Shown: in pieces, positions 15,147-18,116 of the stretch
Layout of the letters: each line of letters begins with the position of its first letter
Position numbering within the stretch: the first letter of the stretch is position 1
Source of the DNA: DATFWC01 sp045801465
Lineage (GTDB): Bacteria; Pseudomonadota; Alphaproteobacteria; Rhizobiales; Xanthobacteraceae
Assembly (NCBI GenBank): GCA_045801465.1
Contig: JBJMSU010000118.1
Span: 1-18,116, forward strand
DNA length: 18,116 nucleotides
Reading direction: 5' to 3'
Translations under genes and position numbers: made by a program
Notes under the pieces: generated by a model
Database searches by the model: none
Told to the model about the DNA's origin: nothing
What the model saw: only the letters and a program-made list of their open reading frames with translations

Positions 15147-15821
15147 ATGACGATGAATGTGGCCTATCGCGGGCCGGGCGATGTGGCCCAGGTGATCCCG
15201 GTATTTCCTCTCGCCGGGGCGCTGCTGCTGCCGCGCGGTCAGATGCCGCTCAACATCTTCGAGCCACGCTATCTTGCCATGGTGGACGATACCCTGACAT
15301 CGGGCGATCGCCTGATCGGCATGATCCAGCCCGACCCGACGCACCCCGGTCCCGCCGACAAGCCTCCGCTCTACAGGATCGGCTGCGTCGGCCGTATCAC
15401 TCAGCTCGCCGAAACCGGCGACGGACGTTATCTCATCCAGCTCACCGGCATTTCCCGCTTCAGCATCGACCAGGAGCTCCCGGTCACCACGCCTTACCGC
15501 CAGTGCCGCGTCAGCTATGCACCGTTCGCCGACGACTTCGTGGCTCGCAAGGGCGAGGACGAAGTCGATCGCGCGGCGCTGCTCAAAGCGCTATCCGCAT
15601 TCCTCAAGGCCAACAAGCTCGAGGCCGACTGGGAGGGCATCGAGAACGCGCCCAACGAGGCGCTCGTCAATGCGCTCGCCATGATGTCGCCCTATGGCTC
15701 GGCCGAGAAGCAGGCCCTGTTGGAGGCGCCCGACCTGAAGACGCGCGCGGAAATCCTCGTCGCGGTCACCGAGATCGAGCTCGCCAAGACCATGACGCCG
15801 GGCGACACTCCGCTGCAGTGA
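15147..15821 (+). CDS. LON peptidase substrate-binding-domain protein
   Basis: This 224-aa protein is a stand-alone copy of the N-terminal domain of Lon protease. IPVFPLAGALLLPRGQMPLNIFEPRYLAMVDD (about 17-48, quoted only in its key parts IPVFPL and FEPRYL), GMIQPD, YRIGCVGRITQ, YLIQLTGISRF and the helical tail with SAEKQALLEAPDLKTRAEIL are family landmarks. It lacks the ATPase and protease domains, so it should bind polypeptides or partners without cleaving them; its function is unproven. GGGGAGA lies a few bases before the ATG at 15147. It follows the CnoX gene on the same strand, a pairing seen widely in Rhizobiales, often followed by a Trm112-like zinc-binding gene that is absent here. 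Confidence 0.92.
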   Translation: MTMNVAYRGPGDVAQVIPVFPLAGALLLPRGQMPLNIFEPRYLAMVDDTLTSGDRLIGMIQPDPTHPGPADKPPLYRIGCVGRITQLAETGDGRYLIQLTGISRFSIDQELPVTTPYRQCRVSYAPFADDFVARKGEDEVDRAALLKALSAFLKANKLEADWEGIENAPNEALVNALAMMSPYGSAEKQALLEAPDLKTRAEILVAVTEIELAKTMTPGDTPLQ

Positions 15822-15853
15822 CGTATCCGATTGCGCTCGCCAATTATCAGCGA

Positions 15854-15879
15854 GTCGTCCCCGCCTTCGCGGGGACGAC
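15854..15879. terminator. perfect hairpin between convergent genes
   Basis: GTCGTCCCCGC (15854-15864) and GCGGGGACGAC (15869-15879) form a perfect 11-bp stem around CTTC. It lies between the plus-strand LON gene and the minus-strand TTT receptor, where both transcripts must end. There is no long T-tract. The palindrome resembles a common rhizobial short repeat, so the terminator role is inferred from position. Confidence 0.6.
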
Positions 15880-15886
15880 GTGTTGT

Positions 15887-16849
15887 TCACTCGATGGCGA
15901 TCTTGGCGGCCTCGACCACCGGTCCCCAGGTCTCGAGGCTCTGGCGGATCATGGCGCGCATTTCGTCGGGCGTAGTGCCGAGCGGCTGCGCCTCGAGGCG
16001 AAGGATTTTGGCTTTGAGATCGGGGTCGCGGAAACCCTGGCCGATCGCGTCCGACACTTTGGCGGCGATCTCCTTGGGCGTGCCTGGAGGAGCCGCCACC
16101 GCCATCCAGGTGTCGGCGTAGACGCCCGGCAGCGTCTCGGCGATCGTCGGCACGGCGGGATAATCCTTGAGCCGCTCGCGGCTGCCGGTGGCGATGAGCT
16201 TGAGCTTGCCGGCGTCGATGTTCTGCTTGTTGGCGAGCAGGTAATCCGGAACGATGTCGATGTTGGCGGCGAGGAGATCATTGATGGCCGGGGCCGAGCC
16301 GCGGTACGGGACCTCGGTCATGCGGAAATTGCCCTTGAGCATCATGAGCTCGCCGAGCAGATGCCCGGTGTTGCCCTTGCCCTGATGCCCGTAGGTGATC
16401 TTGCCGGGATCAGCGCGCGCGAGCGTGATCAACTCGGCCAGACTGTTCGCTGGAAGATTGGCGCGCGCCAGCACGATCAGCGGATAGGCCGCAAGTACAC
16501 TCACCGGCTCCAGGCCGCGCGTGTCGAATGACGCCTTGGCGAACACCAGGTGGGTGATGCTGTAGCCGAGCTGCGGCGCGCATAAGAGCGTGTGGCCATC
16601 CGGGGTGGCCCGCAGCACGGCTTCGGTGCCGATGCGTCCACCGGCGCCGCCCGGACGGTTCTCGATCACCACCTGCTGGCCGAGGATGGCGCCCGCCTTC
16701 TCGCCGGCAAACCGACAGAGAAGATCGGCGGTGCCGCCGGCTGGAAGCGGCACCACCATGGTGATCGGCCGGCTGGGATAGGATTGCGCCTGCGCCCATG
16801 GCGGCACCGCGAGAAAGGCGCAGAGGACAAAGGCAGTGCGATGAGACAT
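15887..16849 (-). CDS. TTT-family (Bug) periplasmic substrate-binding receptor
   Basis: This 320-aa protein starts at the ATG at 16849, which opens a good signal peptide (MSHRTAFVLCAFLAVPPWAQAQ in two parts, ending AQAQ); a GTG at 16861 adds four residues. The mature protein begins SYPSRPITMVVPLPAGG, and the usual VVIENRPGGAGGRIGTE, ITYGHQGKGNTGHLLGELM, VPYRGSAPAINDLL and VAAPPGTPKEI motifs follow in order. It is a carboxylate-type receptor without TctA/TctB partners in the window. It lies 55 bases downstream of the E1-beta-like gene on the same strand and probably shares its transcript. It differs considerably from the receptor at 7446-8396, so the two are separate family members rather than a recent duplication. 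Confidence 0.92.
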   Translation of the reverse strand: MSHRTAFVLCAFLAVPPWAQAQSYPSRPITMVVPLPAGGTADLLCRFAGEKAGAILGQQVVIENRPGGAGGRIGTEAVLRATPDGHTLLCAPQLGYSITHLVFAKASFDTRGLEPVSVLAAYPLIVLARANLPANSLAELITLARADPGKITYGHQGKGNTGHLLGELMMLKGNFRMTEVPYRGSAPAINDLLAANIDIVPDYLLANKQNIDAGKLKLIATGSRERLKDYPAVPTIAETLPGVYADTWMAVAAPPGTPKEIAAKVSDAIGQGFRDPDLKAKILRLEAQPLGTTPDEMRAMIRQSLETWGPVVEAAKIAIE

Positions 16850-16904
16850 CGGCGAACTCACGGGTTGGGATGCGCAGCCAGTGTGCCGGTCTCCGGGCGG
16901 CTTG

Positions 16905-17894
16905 TCATCCCGTCGCCGACGCCATCACTTTCTTGACCGCGCCAACGATTTTGTCCGCCGTCGGCTTGACGAAGGCTTCATGAGTCGGCGCGGCGGAGAC
17001 CGGCGCGTCGGGGCGGGCGACGCGGACGATCGGGGCCTTCAGCGTGTGGAATCCGTGCTCCGCCGCGATCGCGGAGATTTCCGACGCCACGCCGCAGGAG
17101 AGGCGCGTCTCGTCGGCGACGACCAGCCGCCCGGTCTTGGCGACGGAGGCAAGGATCGCATCGCGGTCGAGCGGCACCAGCGTGCGCGGGTCGATCACCT
17201 CCACGTCGATTCCCTCGGCGGCGAGCCGATCGGCAGCTTCGAGCGCGACCGACACGGTGAGCGAGGTCGCCACCACGGTCGCATCCTTGCCGGCGCGCTT
17301 GATCTCGGCGCGGCCGAAGGGAATCGCATAGTCGCCGTCCGGCACGTCGCTCTCGGCCCCGTAGAGCAGGCCGTGGGTGAAGATCATCACCGGATTGTCG
17401 CTCTTGAACGCCGTGCGCATGAGGCCCTTGAAGTCGCGCCCGCTCGATGGCAGCGCGATCTCGATGCCGGGCACGTTCCAGTACATGCATTGCGGGCTCT
17501 CGCTGTGCTGGCTCGACGTGCCCATCACGATCCCATGATTGAGGTGCATGATGAACGGCGCCTTGATGCGGCCGCCCGACGAGAGCCGGATGGTGGCGAC
17601 CTCGTTGGCGATCGAGGAGACCGCCGGATAGGTGAAGCTGGCGACGCCGAGATGCGCGAACGTACGGTGCCCGCACATGGCGGCGCCGGCCGCCAGCGCC
17701 GTGAAGGCCGCTTCCGCTGTGGGCGGGAAATAGATGCGGTCGGCGAATTCCTGCTGCAGCGCCTCGAACTGCACGCGCTGCGGGCCGATGCCGAACACCT
17801 CGTTGCCGATCACGGTGAAATGCGGGTCGTCGCGAAAGCACAGGCGGATCGCCTCGGCCATGGCGGCGGCATAGTTCATGCGTGTGGTTTTCAT
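16905..17894 (-). CDS. 2-oxoacid dehydrogenase E1 component, beta-subunit-like (transketolase pyrimidine domain)
   Basis: This 329-aa protein is of the pyruvate/acetoin/branched-chain dehydrogenase E1-beta family. It begins NYAAAMAEAIR and has the ThDP-activating glutamate in PTAEAAF (Glu61), GAAMCGHRTFAHLGVASF, then SSQHSESPQCMYWNVPGIEIALPSS, where family members carry HSQS...VPGL. The C-terminal transketolase-C domain has VEVIDPRTLVPLDRDAILASV and VVADE. A beta subunit needs an alpha subunit to bind ThDP, but no alpha gene ends within the 222 bases upstream that are visible. It may lie beyond the window or elsewhere. The start at 17894 is the first ATG (an ATG at 17879 is possible). A TTT receptor gene follows after 55 bases. 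Confidence 0.9.
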   Translation of the reverse strand: MKTTRMNYAAAMAEAIRLCFRDDPHFTVIGNEVFGIGPQRVQFEALQQEFADRIYFPPTAEAAFTALAAGAAMCGHRTFAHLGVASFTYPAVSSIANEVATIRLSSGGRIKAPFIMHLNHGIVMGTSSQHSESPQCMYWNVPGIEIALPSSGRDFKGLMRTAFKSDNPVMIFTHGLLYGAESDVPDGDYAIPFGRAEIKRAGKDATVVATSLTVSVALEAADRLAAEGIDVEVIDPRTLVPLDRDAILASVAKTGRLVVADETRLSCGVASEISAIAAEHGFHTLKAPIVRVARPDAPVSAAPTHEAFVKPTADKIVGAVKKVMASATG

Positions 17895-17932
17895 GCTTCC
17901 GGTCCTGCGCGCGTTTCGTTCTTCATGTTCGC

Positions 17933-17990
17933 GACCCCCACCCGGCCGCTCGCTGCGCTCGCGTCCACCCTCCCCCTTCGGGGGAGGGAT
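17933..17990. repeat. palindromic intergenic repeat upstream of the E1-beta-like gene
   Basis: A GC-rich block contains the palindromic CTCGCTGCGCTCG-like half (about 17949-17962) and a perfect 9-bp hairpin, CCCTCCCCC (17968-17976) and GGGGGAGGG (17980-17988), with loop TTC. CACCC...CTCGC...CACCCTCCCC blocks of this kind are common between genes in Bradyrhizobium-like genomes (recalled, not searched). The rest of 17895-18116 shows no gene I can support. Confidence 0.6.
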
Positions 17991-18116
17991 TGGAGCCTAT
18001 GGTACCGTTTGGGCAAACAAGCCGCAGCACTGAGATGATTGGAATGAGCGGTCACATATTTCACGCATGAGCAATGGCAGAAGTCGCGCAACCTCGTGAA
18101 GGACAGCGTGATTACG

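Noticed and set aside
11604..17990. Multiple palindromes considered as a CRISPR array
   Set aside because: Copies are far apart, differ in sequence, and there are no regularly spaced direct repeats or cas genes.
17891..18116. Minus-strand frame open from the window edge and ending in an ATGA overlap with the E1-beta start, a possible E1-alpha C-terminus
   Set aside because: It reads through the palindromic repeat and does not look like an E1-alpha C-terminus; the overlap seems to be chance.
18048..18116. Short plus-strand open stretch at the window end that could begin a new gene
   Set aside because: Several frames are open, but none has a convincing start with a ribosome binding site, and too little sequence remains to judge.

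Overview
The window is chromosomal DNA of a high-GC alphaproteobacterium. It most resembles the Hyphomicrobiales (Rhizobiales; Xanthobacteraceae or Nitrobacteraceae-like). The grounds are strong G/C bias at third codon positions, several short palindromic intergenic repeats typical of that order, two orphan tripartite-tricarboxylate-transporter (TTT, 'Bug') periplasmic receptors, and protein families common there. No species is assigned.

Layout. 1-813 (+) is the 3' part of an alpha/beta hydrolase gene. 814-1104 has no gene; it holds an imperfect inverted repeat and a terminator-like hairpin between convergent genes. 1105-3132 (-) is a tight three-gene operon: LemA lipoprotein, a TPM-domain membrane protein with a Gly/Ser tail, and a second small TPM-domain membrane protein. 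3338-6172 (+) carries an exported MetX-like alpha/beta hydrolase and a complete gamma-glutamyltransferase. 6320-7275 (+) is a lower-GC two-gene island with a GTGA overlap: a 162-aa protein of unknown function and a 156-aa HEPN-like protein with an R-x4-H motif. It is the best candidate for an undescribed system here. 7446-11477 (-) holds, in order of transcription, a small hypothetical gene, an EamA/DMT permease, a ThDP-dependent decarboxylase/synthase-like enzyme and a TTT receptor. 11523-11597 (-) is tRNA-Gly(GCC). 11598-11864 has no gene that I can support apart from a palindromic repeat directly upstream of the tRNA. 11865-13343 (-) carries a YggS/PLPBP protein and TrpF. 13457-15821 (+) carries a YbaK/ProX-type tRNA-editing protein, a CnoX-type thioredoxin-TPR protein and a LON substrate-binding-domain protein. 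15887-17894 (-) is a second TTT receptor behind a 2-oxoacid dehydrogenase E1-beta-like gene. 17895-18116 holds a palindromic repeat and no supported gene.

How the genes fit together. Most are household or metabolic functions: tryptophan synthesis, PLP homeostasis, tRNA charging fidelity, proteostasis and glutathione breakdown. Two separate loci pair a ThDP-type enzyme gene with a downstream orphan Bug receptor gene on the same strand. This suggests uptake or sensing of small carboxylates linked to 2-oxoacid metabolism; it is an inference from context. The 6320-7275 pair has more mixed codon use than its surroundings and looks horizontally acquired.
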